This document shows positions 42,980 to 52,400 of a stretch of DNA of 64,000 nt, in pieces. Origin of the DNA: Fuerstiella sp. GTDB taxonomy: Bacteria > Planctomycetota > Planctomycetia > Planctomycetales > Planctomycetaceae. The translations under genes and the position numbers were made by a program. Position 1 is the first letter of the stretch, and each line of letters starts with the position of its first letter. The DNA lies in the NCBI GenBank assembly GCA_029245955.1, contig JAQWOH010000042.1:46122-110121 (forward strand). Reading direction: 5' to 3'. The notes beneath the pieces are model-generated. The model did not search any database and was not told where the DNA came from. It saw only the letters and a list, made by a program, of their open reading frames with translations.

Positions 42980-45688
42980 TCAGCGCGTGGTCTGCGGGTC
43001 CTGATACAGCTTCTCCAGAAGGCGTGCCGCCAGCGCCGTCCAGCCGGTCTGATGACTGGCTCCCAGACCCTTGCCGGACTCTCCATGGAAGTACTCGTAG
43101 AACAGAATCAAGTCCTTCCAGTGCGGGTCATTCTGAAACCGCTTGTCGTCACCATGGCAGGGACGACGTTCTTCCTTATCACGCAGGAACAACTTCACCT
43201 GACGGCGCATGAGTTCTCGCGCGACATCTCCCAGGTGCATCAGGTTACCTGAGCCGGTCGGGCATTCCACCCTGAACGAGTCGCCATAGAATCGATGATA
43301 CCGTTCCAGGGCTTCAACCAGCAGATAGTTGACGGGCAGCCAGATGGGCCCTCTCCAGTTGGAGTTTCCGCCAAACATCCATGAATCCGATTCGCCGGGC
43401 AGATAGGAAACGCTGTGCTCCTGACCACCGGCATGCAGTACGAACGGTTGCTTTTCATGGACTTTAGACAACGAGCGAATACCGTACGGAGACAGAAATT
43501 CTTCTTCATCCAGCACGTAGGCCAGAATGTGCTGCAGGCGTTCACGTGACGGGATCGCCAGCAATCGAGAACCACCAGGTGCGTCACTTTCGTCGCAGTC
43601 TCGTTCCATATACGTCACGTGTTTCAACTGGTCAGCACGATGCTTGACGAACCAGTTGACACGTTTACGAAATCCCGGCAGGCGTTCCAGAACACTGTCC
43701 TTAATCATGGTGACCGTAAACAGCGGAATGATGCCAACCATGGAACGGACCTTCAGCGGAATCGCATTTCCATTTTCGTACAAGTGGTCGTAATAGAATC
43801 CGTCTTCTTCGTTCCAGAGTCCATTCGGAGCCACAGAGTTCATGGCGTCGGCGATTTCGACGTAGTGTTCGAAGAACTTGCTGGCCATGTCTGCGTAAGC
43901 GGGATTTTCGGCCGCCAGCTCCAGAGCAATTGTCAGCATCGAGGCACAAAAGAATCCCATCCAGGCGCTGCCGTCTGCCTGATGCAGATGGCCCCCCGTC
44001 GGCAGAGGCTTTGAACGGTCAAAGACGCCGATGTTATCAAGACCAAGGAAGCCTCCGGAAAAGACGTGCTTACCAAGAACGTCTTTTCGGTTCACCCACC
44101 ACGTAAAGTTCAACAATAGTTTCTGGAACGTTCGCGCCAGAAACTGCCGATCTCGTTTGCCACCGCCTTCACCCGTGCGTTTGTAAACATGCCAGCAGGC
44201 CCACGCATGGACAGGTGGATTGACGTCGCTGAAATTCCATTCGTACGCCGGAATCTGCCCATTGGGGTGCATGTACCACTCGCGCAGAAACAGAATCAGC
44301 TGGTCCTTGGCATATTCGGTGTCCACGTGTCCCAGCGGGATCATGTGAAATGCAGAATCCCACGCGGCGTACCAGGGATATTCCCACTTGTCGGGCATCG
44401 AAATAATGTCGCGATTGTACAGGTGTGGCCAGTCGCCGTTGCGAATCTGTTTTCTGTGCGGCGGCGGAGGCGACATGTTGGAATCGCCCTTCAACCAGTC
44501 GTACACCGAATAATGGTAAAACTGTTTGGTCCAGAACAGGCCGGCATATGCCTGACGCATAGTCTGCCGCGCATCTTCAGGAAGATTCCGGGGCAGCTTT
44601 TGTGCATAGAAGGCGTCAGCTTCCGCTTTTCTTTGCTGCAGGGTGAAGTCGAAAGGCTTCCCGAACACCTGTGCCGGCGGTTCGTCTTCTGCCCACAGCC
44701 GCAGCCGCAGTACAGTGCTGCCGCCGGCCTTGATTGTCGTCACATAATGCGCCGCCACCTTTGTACCAACGCGCTTCGGATTGATGGCCTCATTTTTTCC
44801 GTTAACAAGGTATTCGTGGAACGCATCTTTCGAGTACTTGCTGACAAGCGTCGGGTCATGAACATATTTAGGATTCGACTCGTTGTCAGTAAACAACCAC
44901 TCCGGAGCTGCCCCGCAGCTGGACGTGTCGGCCGCAAACAGAAACGAACCAAGCGTTTCCTGCTGACTGACGACATGACCATCTTCGTCGACACGCATTG
45001 TCGGTTTGGGCCAGCAGCCTTCGTGCTGACATCCCCAGACCCATGTGTTGCGAAACCACAGCGTGGGCAGAATGTGCAGCGGCGCAGCGTCCGGTCCGCG
45101 ATTGGAAACCGTAATCTGCACCTGCAGATTATTGGCGGACGCTTTCGCGTATTCCACCTGCACATCAAAATACCGGCCTTCGTCAAAGACACCGGTGTCA
45201 GCCAGTTCATACTCAGGCAAATGCTGTCCGCGCGTTCGATTCTCCAGAGAAAGTCGGTCGTACGGAAACTCCTGTTGAGGATATTTGTAGAGCCCCTGCA
45301 TGTAGGAATGCGTGGGCGTTGAGTCCTGATAGAAATAGAACTCCTTAACGTCTTCACCGTGATTGCCTTCGGTGCCGCTGACACCGAACATTCGCTCCTT
45401 CAGAATCGGATCCCTGCCATTCCACAAGGCCAGAGCAAAGCACAAGCGGCACTGTCGATCGCAGATGCCAAGCAGACCGTCTTCTCCCCATCGATACGCG
45501 CGTCCGCGCGCATCGTCGTGCTTGAAGTAGTCCCAGGGCTGACCATTGTGTGAGTAATCTTCACGAACGGTGCCCCACTGTCGTTCGGACATGTACGGTC
45601 CCCAGCGTTTCCAGTTTTCACCAGGTTCACGTCGGGCTTCCCGTTCCAGTCGCAGCCGTTCTGCGTGCTCTACCTGTTCAGATGACAT
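42980..45688 (-). CDS. GH63-like glycoside hydrolase
   Basis: A 902-residue protein without a signal peptide. The N-terminal half is a beta-sandwich domain (LLGICDRQCRLCFALALWNG ... ILKERMFGVSGTEGNHGEDV). The C-terminal half is an (alpha/alpha)6 barrel like family GH63/MGH1 glucosidases: WEYPWYAAWDSAFHMIPLGH, WNFSDVNPPVHAWA, GGFLGLDNIGVFDRS, ADGSAWMGFFCASML and GGNSNWRGPIWLPVNYL. The acid in AWDSAF and a downstream Glu are catalytic candidates by analogy with the clan. Likely substrates are alpha-glucosides such as glucosylglycerate or mannosylglycerate, known for bacterial members; this is inference. The gene starts seven bases after the stop of the Ser/Thr kinase gene, so the two are probably co-transcribed. 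Confidence 0.85.
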   Translation of the reverse strand: MSSEQVEHAERLRLEREARREPGENWKRWGPYMSERQWGTVREDYSHNGQPWDYFKHDDARGRAYRWGEDGLLGICDRQCRLCFALALWNGRDPILKERMFGVSGTEGNHGEDVKEFYFYQDSTPTHSYMQGLYKYPQQEFPYDRLSLENRTRGQHLPEYELADTGVFDEGRYFDVQVEYAKASANNLQVQITVSNRGPDAAPLHILPTLWFRNTWVWGCQHEGCWPKPTMRVDEDGHVVSQQETLGSFLFAADTSSCGAAPEWLFTDNESNPKYVHDPTLVSKYSKDAFHEYLVNGKNEAINPKRVGTKVAAHYVTTIKAGGSTVLRLRLWAEDEPPAQVFGKPFDFTLQQRKAEADAFYAQKLPRNLPEDARQTMRQAYAGLFWTKQFYHYSVYDWLKGDSNMSPPPPHRKQIRNGDWPHLYNRDIISMPDKWEYPWYAAWDSAFHMIPLGHVDTEYAKDQLILFLREWYMHPNGQIPAYEWNFSDVNPPVHAWACWHVYKRTGEGGGKRDRQFLARTFQKLLLNFTWWVNRKDVLGKHVFSGGFLGLDNIGVFDRSKPLPTGGHLHQADGSAWMGFFCASMLTIALELAAENPAYADMASKFFEHYVEIADAMNSVAPNGLWNEEDGFYYDHLYENGNAIPLKVRSMVGIIPLFTVTMIKDSVLERLPGFRKRVNWFVKHRADQLKHVTYMERDCDESDAPGGSRLLAIPSRERLQHILAYVLDEEEFLSPYGIRSLSKVHEKQPFVLHAGGQEHSVSYLPGESDSWMFGGNSNWRGPIWLPVNYLLVEALERYHRFYGDSFRVECPTGSGNLMHLGDVARELMRRQVKLFLRDKEERRPCHGDDKRFQNDPHWKDLILFYEYFHGESGKGLGASHQTGWTALAARLLEKLYQDPQTTR

Positions 45689-45695
45689 GATTCAT

Positions 45696-48600
45696 TTATT
45701 CACTGGGCAGCACCAGGATTCTCGCGCGACGTACAGAAAGCTGAGGGTCAGCGCGACGAAGGTCTGCCGCAAGCCCAAGTCGACCGGCCGTCAACGCTGA
45801 AATCTCCGCCTGAGAAACCAGTGTACCGTTCACACGCAGCACCACTCGAGGTCCATCAACCATGACCTCCACCGCATTGGCATGGCTGGTCGACAGCGGC
45901 AACCCGGAATTAACCGATTCGTTAAAGACTGTGGCAGACCGAAAATCCTGAATCTGCCCCATCGCCGACGGATTCAGCACAACACTGAAGGCCTTGAATT
46001 CAGTGGCTCCGGTTCCCGTCGCACCAAAGACAAAATGCGCCGCGTTCGATGTGGGCAACAGGTCAAAACGAATCACGAATCGGTCCACCTGCTGTGACGA
46101 ATCAAGAAAAGCAATGGCTCCCTGCTGCGTTGACGTCGTCAGCTGAACCGTCCCCCCCCTGATACTCCACAACTCTCTGCCATTGTCTGTTGAGGGAAGG
46201 ACGCCTGCGACAGCAGCCTGCACATATGTGAGTCCGCTCGGCTGCACAAAGACGTCCTGAAACTGCCACCGTCTGAGCAGTCCGTTCAACTGGCCGGACT
46301 TGACTCCAATCGTGGCCTCTGCAGATTCCTGAGTCAGTTCTGTCGCCAGCCCCGCTGCGTCGGATACGTCCCTTGCCAGCTGCGCGGCCGCACCCTGAGC
46401 CGTCGAACTGCGAAGCAGCAGTTTCAGACTGTTCAGAATTGTGCCTGCGAGTTCAAAGTCTTTGGCCATCGTCGCAGCCAGCCCCAGACGTAAGCCATGT
46501 TCGACCACAGAATCCTGCTGTTGTGAACTCAGACCGGTTCGGCGAAGCGACTTGAACACTGCTGCGGCAGTTTCTAATTCGTTCGTTGCATATCGCACTG
46601 CGCGAAGACGAGCTGTTTCGAGCTGAATGTCAGAAGCTCGCGATCTTTCGGCCAGATCCCGATCGATCAGCCTCATTAACGCGAAGTCAGTCGCACCCGC
46701 CTTGGACGTGTAACATTGTTCCAGCAGCAGTGTGGCCAGCTGTGTTCGCAGGTGCGTCGTGCGGGCCTGGATAAGCTGCTTCTCATACGATTTACGAAGC
46801 TCCGTGAGCGCAGCTTCAACTTCTTCCTCACTCGGAAGTCTGTTGCCCGATGGCACCGATGCAACATCAATTTCCAGCATCACAAGACCGTCCAGACTCC
46901 GCGCGCGTCCGGACGGAAGCGATTCCAGTCTTGCCGAAAGCGGAACTTTGATCAGCCCTGAGGCATCATCGGGGACGTTCCACCGTATACTTCCGTCGGC
47001 GCGGGAAATGGAAAACCCCGATGGTGCTGCCGGACCGGCTTCGACAACACGAACGCCCTGTCGACCGGGTCCGGTCGAAAATGCAGGAGCGGGTAACTGA
47101 AACTGAAAAGGTTGTCCGGCGGTCGCCTTCTGGCGGGAAATTTCGGGCAGCACGTGGCGAATGTGAGTAGGCATAACGACCAACATCAGCGTCGCGACGT
47201 CGCGTGGTTCCGCAACCCCCTTCTCGAAAACGGCAATCTTCACGTTGTGGCGACCCAGCTCAGACAAAGCTGGCTTCCATTGAAACTCACCCGACGTTTC
47301 TCCAATCGTCATACGCTCTGGATTGTCTCCCTGCAGTCGATACTGCAATGCAAACGCCTCTGCAGTTTCGGGCGCAACGGCAACGGACAAACGATTCTGC
47401 TGCTCAGGAAAAAACTCCGTTGGCGCCAATTCGGGCAGTTTGATAGACGCAGGTCCAACGCCAACGGTCATGTTGATCTCGGTCTCTGCAATAACCTCGT
47501 CCTGCCCCTCAAACGCCTGCACAAGAGTTAACCGAATCGTGTACGGCCCGATCGTCTGCCCCACCGGAACCTGCCATTGCAGGATGCCGGTCTCCTGATT
47601 CATATCAACACCCCGCGGAGCAGACCCTCCAACTTCAATTCGAACGTCGCCATCAACCTCTGACACCTCTGTCTGCGGACGATATGTCCACAACTCGCCG
47701 GTCCTGGCCAAATCTACGGGAGACTCCAGAAAGCTGGCTTTAGTAATCTGAGGCACGACCGTCTTCGAACCCGCTTCCGACGGATCGGGCGACACCTCAG
47801 TGCCCTTGTTTCCACTGTTCTGAGTCAGCAGCACGGCAAGAACAATGACCCCAACAACGGCTCCACCACCCATAACCCACGCCCCGGCTGGCCACCCGTG
47901 TCGTGACCGTGTCTGATAGGCTGTCGCTACCTGTGCGGAAATGTTGATGTCAGGAATAGGTGCGATTTCCGTGTCCAAAGTGTCACCGACATCCGTTGTC
48001 AGCATCAGGTCCACAGCGGTACCATCGCCGACAGCCTGAAGAAACTGCCTGTACGTGTGGTCCGACTCGTCAACCTCGGCTTCATCACCGGACGGTTCAC
48101 TGATATCCCCATCTGCATCGTTAGCAGCTGATTGCGCTGCCGCTCTCAGAGCCTGCCGCTTTAATGGTTCACTCAACGGTTCGAGTGCGGCTACGATCTC
48201 AGAGGGCGTCTGATACCGTTCGTCCGGATTGCGCGCCGTCATTTTCGAAACGACATCCGCCACGTCGGATGGTATATCGTCGCAGATTGTCAGCACCGAC
48301 GGCGCGTCACGCTGCAAACGCTGACTCAGCACCTGCAGGGGATTTGTGCCATGAAACGGAATCTGTCCGGTTACGAGCCGAAAGAACGTACATCCCAGGC
48401 TGTAAATGTCGCTGCGAATATCGACCTGACTTGTGTCCCAGCCCTGTTCCGGCGACATGTAGTCGGGCGTGCCCATCACCTGACCGGTACGAGTCACCGT
48501 TTGTTCGTCCTCATCATCCGCCATCAGCAGGACCAGCCCCATGTCCATCAGTTTCACAATGCCTGCACCGGAATCTTCCCAGTGAACCATCATGTTGCCC

Positions 48601-49190
48601 GGCTTGATGTCACGATGCACCATTCTGCGCTGGTGAGCATGCTGCAGGCCGATCGCGACCTGGCGAATAATGTCGCACGCCATGCCGACAGGGACGCGGC
48701 CAAGCCGTGTTGCAATTCGGTCGACCTGATCGCCGTTCACGTACTCCATCACCATGAAGTCAATTTTTCCGACCTGGCCGGCATCCAGAGTGCGCACAAT
48801 GTGGGGACTCTGAAGTTGTGAAGTGGCTCGAATTTCTCTGCGAAATCGAGAAACAAGCGTTTTGTTACCGGTCAGCTTTCGGGCCATGACCTTCACGGCA
48901 ATAATACCATTGGACTGCGTATCACGCCCCCGAAAGACATGCCCCATACCCCCTCGGCCAACGGGATTCAGCAACTGATAATGTTTCAGGACAAGACCGG
49001 ATTGTCCCTTCAACAGCTGTTTGGCCTGCCACCGCGTCAGATGCTTTTGATCGACAAGTACGTTTGCAAGACCTTCGGCGGCCAACGGGCTGCCCAACAT
49101 TTGCTTTTTCAGCCGCTGGAACTGCGCACCCGTCAATAACTGGCTTTGTTCCAGGCTGTTTAGAAACTCGGGAATCGGCGGCTCGGACAT
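45696..49190 (-). CDS. Transmembrane Ser/Thr protein kinase (Hanks type)
   Basis: An 1164-residue protein. An N-terminal ~65-residue helical region (EFLNSLEQSQLL ... LTRWQAKQLLKG) is typical of planctomycete kinases. The kinase domain has glycine loop GRGGMG (78-83), catalytic Lys K100 (IIAVK), catalytic loop HRDIKPGN (H192, D194) and the metal-binding motif D216-M-G in place of DFG, with GTPDYMSPEQ at the activation segment. A linker leads to a membrane helix around residues 435-460. A ~700-residue extracytoplasmic part with cadherin/Ig-like repeats (WTYRPQTEVSEVDGDVRI, FQFQLPAPAFSTGPG) follows, and a LamG-like beta domain closes the C-terminus. It probably senses an extracellular or periplasmic cue; the ligand is unknown. 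Confidence 0.92.
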   Translation of the reverse strand: MSEPPIPEFLNSLEQSQLLTGAQFQRLKKQMLGSPLAAEGLANVLVDQKHLTRWQAKQLLKGQSGLVLKHYQLLNPVGRGGMGHVFRGRDTQSNGIIAVKVMARKLTGNKTLVSRFRREIRATSQLQSPHIVRTLDAGQVGKIDFMVMEYVNGDQVDRIATRLGRVPVGMACDIIRQVAIGLQHAHQRRMVHRDIKPGNMMVHWEDSGAGIVKLMDMGLVLLMADDEDEQTVTRTGQVMGTPDYMSPEQGWDTSQVDIRSDIYSLGCTFFRLVTGQIPFHGTNPLQVLSQRLQRDAPSVLTICDDIPSDVADVVSKMTARNPDERYQTPSEIVAALEPLSEPLKRQALRAAAQSAANDADGDISEPSGDEAEVDESDHTYRQFLQAVGDGTAVDLMLTTDVGDTLDTEIAPIPDINISAQVATAYQTRSRHGWPAGAWVMGGGAVVGVIVLAVLLTQNSGNKGTEVSPDPSEAGSKTVVPQITKASFLESPVDLARTGELWTYRPQTEVSEVDGDVRIEVGGSAPRGVDMNQETGILQWQVPVGQTIGPYTIRLTLVQAFEGQDEVIAETEINMTVGVGPASIKLPELAPTEFFPEQQNRLSVAVAPETAEAFALQYRLQGDNPERMTIGETSGEFQWKPALSELGRHNVKIAVFEKGVAEPRDVATLMLVVMPTHIRHVLPEISRQKATAGQPFQFQLPAPAFSTGPGRQGVRVVEAGPAAPSGFSISRADGSIRWNVPDDASGLIKVPLSARLESLPSGRARSLDGLVMLEIDVASVPSGNRLPSEEEVEAALTELRKSYEKQLIQARTTHLRTQLATLLLEQCYTSKAGATDFALMRLIDRDLAERSRASDIQLETARLRAVRYATNELETAAAVFKSLRRTGLSSQQQDSVVEHGLRLGLAATMAKDFELAGTILNSLKLLLRSSTAQGAAAQLARDVSDAAGLATELTQESAEATIGVKSGQLNGLLRRWQFQDVFVQPSGLTYVQAAVAGVLPSTDNGRELWSIRGGTVQLTTSTQQGAIAFLDSSQQVDRFVIRFDLLPTSNAAHFVFGATGTGATEFKAFSVVLNPSAMGQIQDFRSATVFNESVNSGLPLSTSHANAVEVMVDGPRVVLRVNGTLVSQAEISALTAGRLGLAADLRRADPQLSVRRARILVLPSE

Positions 49191-49720
49191 TGCGAATGGG
49201 CTCGTGGACTATGTTGCGATGGTCAACACGATCAAGACTCAGCGATTGGGCACAACCAGGACGAACTGACGCAAGGAGAACCACACTACATTGTAGCGAA
49301 TTGCCAGTCTGCCGTGTATCAATGCTACACCAACAGAACGCCGTAATTCGCAGAGTCCCGATCTTTTCAATCGTCCGGGGCTTTTATGCCCATGACTTGC
49401 CGTTAATCCATGCGAATTATGGCCGAACGGCGGGTTTTGGAGCGTGGTGACGTTGCAGCAGTGTCTCGGTTTGCTGTAGTACATTGTTGAGACGTCAACG
49501 AAGGCAAACAAACGTTGACGCCTCGATCCGGCACCCCTGACCCTGAACGTTCTGGTTCAGCCGGGGACGATCAAGTGCTGCGAAGCAGAGCCTAAGGGAA
49601 GATGATGCCGCGCAGAAGTCCGGAAACAGTTTATGTCATTAATGACGGGCGACAGCTCGAACTGACCGTTACAAACGGCTTGAAATTTGGTTGTGGCGCT
49701 GCCGCATTCGGAAGGGTGAA
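49191..49720. other. Intergenic region between divergent genes
   Basis: These 530 bases hold the promoters of the kinase (minus) and beta-ketoacyl synthase (plus) genes. A short plus-strand frame from 49602 has a purine-rich leader but runs out of frame into the synthase gene and looks unreal. No other feature was recognised. Confidence 0.45.
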
Positions 49721-50992
49721 ATGGAACGTATATTTATCTCAGGACTCGGTTTTGCGACCTGTTTGGGGAACGACCGTGAGACCTTTTGGGACAATCTGAC
49801 ATCGGGTGTCTGCGGTCTGGACACACTGAAAATTCACGACACAACAGACCTGCCCGTCAATATTGGCGGTGAAGTGCTGGAACTCGATGCCTCGCGTATC
49901 AACGTCAACGAGCTGGTGGCCATGAAGAAAATGGACCGAGCCAGCCAGTTTGCGGTGCTGGCAGCTCACGAGGCACTGGAAGACGCCGGACTACCGATAA
50001 CTGATGTTGGTGAAAATGCGGCCGTGATACTCGGCGCCGGACTCGCTGGGCTGGAAACCTACGAGTTCCAGATGGAACGACTGCTTACGAGAGGACCGTC
50101 GCGCGTCAGTCCGTTCACAATTCCCATGCTGATGCCGAATGCGCCTCCGGGCAACGTTAGCCTGGCATTCGGAATTCAGGGAACCGCCTACACAACCAGC
50201 AGTGCCTGTTCTTCGTCAGGTCACGCCATGATCGACGCAATACATTATCTGCGCCGCGGCGAAGCGGACTTCATTGTCACCGGAGGGACCGAAGCCTCTT
50301 TGACTCGACTGGGCATCGCGTCTTTTTCGAACATGAAAGCCATGTGCCGCAATCGCAACGACGACCCGAAGAGTGCTATGCGCCCGTTTGACACCGATCG
50401 CTCCGGATTCATCATGGCCGAAGGTTCGTCGATTCTGATTTTCGAAACAGAAACCCACCTTCGTAAACGTGGCGGAACCGCATGGGCCGAAGTCATCAGT
50501 GGCGCATCAACCAGTGATTCCTATCACCTTGTACAACCGGATCCTGAAGGTCGTAAAGCGAAAGTGGCAATCACCAAAGCGCTGGCCGCAGCCGAACTCA
50601 ACCCTGCTGATATTGCCGATCAGACTTACGTCAGTGCTCATGGCACCAGCACGAAGTTCAATGACAGCATGGAAACCGTCGCCTTGAAGAAGATCTTTGG
50701 TGACGACGCACAGAAGCTGCAGATCAGTTCCGTCAAAAGTATGCTGGGACACATGATCGGTGCCGCCTGTGCCGTGGAAATGTCGGCCTGTTCGATGGCC
50801 CTGGCTAATGGACTATTGCCTCCGACGATCAACTACGAAACACCGGATCCGGACTGCGACCTGAACTATATTCCGAATACGGCGCTGGAAAAAGATGTTC
50901 GGTACGCGATCAACAACAGCTTCGGCTTTGGCGGACACAATGTCTCGCTGGTCATCAAAAAGGTTGAAGATGACGATCTGAAACGCTGCTGA
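49721..50992 (+). CDS. Beta-ketoacyl-ACP synthase (KAS II / FabF-like)
   Basis: A 423-residue protein. ATG 49721 has GGAAGGGTGA just upstream and gives the expected start MERIFISGLGFATCLG. The Cys-His-His triad is intact: C163 in TTSSACSSSGHAM, H307 in VSAHGTSTKFND, H344 in KSMLGHMIGAACAVE. FGFGGHN near the C-terminus is also typical. It catalyses decarboxylative condensation of malonyl-ACP with acyl-ACP in the cytoplasm. The isolated location, without other fab genes, means it could serve fatty acid synthesis or a specialised lipid pathway. The following epimerase gene is 44 bases away. Confidence 0.92.
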   Translation: MERIFISGLGFATCLGNDRETFWDNLTSGVCGLDTLKIHDTTDLPVNIGGEVLELDASRINVNELVAMKKMDRASQFAVLAAHEALEDAGLPITDVGENAAVILGAGLAGLETYEFQMERLLTRGPSRVSPFTIPMLMPNAPPGNVSLAFGIQGTAYTTSSACSSSGHAMIDAIHYLRRGEADFIVTGGTEASLTRLGIASFSNMKAMCRNRNDDPKSAMRPFDTDRSGFIMAEGSSILIFETETHLRKRGGTAWAEVISGASTSDSYHLVQPDPEGRKAKVAITKALAAAELNPADIADQTYVSAHGTSTKFNDSMETVALKKIFGDDAQKLQISSVKSMLGHMIGAACAVEMSACSMALANGLLPPTINYETPDPDCDLNYIPNTALEKDVRYAINNSFGFGGHNVSLVIKKVEDDDLKRC

Positions 50993-51036
50993 CTCGGCGG
51001 ATGTTAATCAGGAGCCGGCGTTGCGGTTAGGCAAAA

Positions 51037-51966
51037 ATGAATATATCAACAGGCAGCAAACCCATGAACATCGCCGTCAGCGGAGCGTCCGGACTGGTCG
51101 GTTCAGCCCTTTGCCCGCATCTGACTCAGCAGGGACACAAAGTGGTCGCCATCAGACGTGGCGACAGTGGCTCGTATGAAGATTCGATCCGCTGGGATCC
51201 AAAGTCAGGGCTGACCAACCCGGGGCGACTGGAATCCATTGACGCCATCGTGCATCTTGCCGGAGAAAACATTGGTGAAGGTCGCTGGAACGACGCGAAG
51301 AAACAAAAAATCCGCAGCAGTCGCGTCGATGGAACAAGAAGTCTGGTGCAATCTATTGCGGCAGTCGAGAAACGTCCAAAGGTTCTGGTCTGTGCGTCTG
51401 CCATCGGTTACTACGGAAACCGTGGAGCCATGGAAATGGAAGAATCTTCGGCGGCTGGCAGCGACTTCCTGGCCGGTGTATGCGAACAATGGGAAAATGA
51501 AGCCAACGCAGCGATGGAACTTGGTGTGCGAGTTGTCAATGTCAGGATCGGCGTGGTCGTCAGCCCGAAGGGCGGCGCTCTGGCAAAAATGCTGCTGCCG
51601 TTCAGACTGGGACTGGGAGGAATTGTAGGACCAGGCACTCAGTACTGGAGCTGGATCGGACTCAACGATCTGACCCGCGTACTTGCGTTCTGCATCGCTG
51701 ACGATTCAGTCCGCGGACCTGTGAATGCGGTCAGCCCCAAGTCATCGACCAACAGAGAATTCACAAAGGCGGTCGGCAGCGTACTGAATCGGCCGACGAT
51801 AATTCCGCTGCCGGGCTTCATGGCGAAACTGATGCTCGGCGAAATGGCAACCACACTGCTACTGGCCAGCACCCGCGTGTTGCCCCGGCAATTGCAGGCA
51901 CACGGATTCGACTTCGAACAGCCGGACCTGGCGGACTGTCTGCAGCACGAACTCAGCTCGTCATGA
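51037..51966 (+). CDS. TIGR01777-family NAD-dependent epimerase (SDR39U1-like)
   Basis: A 309-residue protein; ATG 51037 or the internal ATG 51064 (MNIAVSGASGLVGSAL, the usual family start). Rossmann motif GASGLVG, LAGENIGEGRW, VCASAIGYYGNRG with catalytic Tyr, NVRIGVVVSPKGGALAKML and the C-terminal DUF1731-like block LGEMATTLLLASTRVLP identify the family. Members are extended SDR proteins whose substrate is not established; eukaryotic and bacterial forms are linked to cell-division or DNA-related phenotypes. The stop overlaps the start of the next membrane-protein gene by four bases. Confidence 0.9.
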   Translation: MNISTGSKPMNIAVSGASGLVGSALCPHLTQQGHKVVAIRRGDSGSYEDSIRWDPKSGLTNPGRLESIDAIVHLAGENIGEGRWNDAKKQKIRSSRVDGTRSLVQSIAAVEKRPKVLVCASAIGYYGNRGAMEMEESSAAGSDFLAGVCEQWENEANAAMELGVRVVNVRIGVVVSPKGGALAKMLLPFRLGLGGIVGPGTQYWSWIGLNDLTRVLAFCIADDSVRGPVNAVSPKSSTNREFTKAVGSVLNRPTIIPLPGFMAKLMLGEMATTLLLASTRVLPRQLQAHGFDFEQPDLADCLQHELSSS

Positions 51967-52400
51967 ATTCAGCACTCTCAACTCTGCGGTGGCAACGCCT
52001 TGTTCTGCAGGCAGCGTGTCTTCACTGTGTGCTGTGGGGCACCTTCATCATGGCGTTTCCCGCGTTATCGGCCAGGGTCTACGGATTTGCAGAGTTACCT
52101 CGTGAAATTCATTTGTGGCAGGGCGCGGGACTCTTCATAGCTTTGCTGGGAATTGGCTATGCCCTCGCAGCCTCAGATCCTCGACAGCACTGGGGGATTG
52201 TGCTGATCGGACTGCTGGCCAAAGTATTCGGCGCAGCCGGCATGTGCTGGTCGGTGTTTTCGGGGCAGGTCTCAAGCCAGGTGCTGTGGCTGCTGCCATT
52301 CAACGATGTGATCTGGCTTTGGCCCTTCTGGCGAATTGTGCAAGACGGCATGACCCGTAATTCCGGACAGTGGAGCCATCGGTCCGACGTCTCTGACTAA
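51963..52400 (+). CDS. Small four-helix membrane protein, unknown function
   Basis: A 145-residue protein with ATGA overlap to the epimerase gene, so it is translationally coupled. Four hydrophobic helices are visible (LQAACLHCVLWGTFIMAFPA; WQGAGLFIALLGIGYALAA; WGIVLIGLLAKVFGAAGMCW; VLWLLPFNDVIWLWPFW). No family motif was recognised. The coupling suggests a membrane partner of the epimerase, which is inference. Its stop codon abuts the stop of the convergent dehydrogenase gene. Confidence 0.75.
   Translation: MNSALSTLRWQRLVLQAACLHCVLWGTFIMAFPALSARVYGFAELPREIHLWQGAGLFIALLGIGYALAASDPRQHWGIVLIGLLAKVFGAAGMCWSVFSGQVSSQVLWLLPFNDVIWLWPFWRIVQDGMTRNSGQWSHRSDVSD

Noticed and set aside
49602..49799. 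Short frame with a purine-rich leader before the ketoacyl synthase
   Set aside because: Most of it overlaps the synthase gene in another frame and it has no recognisable motif.
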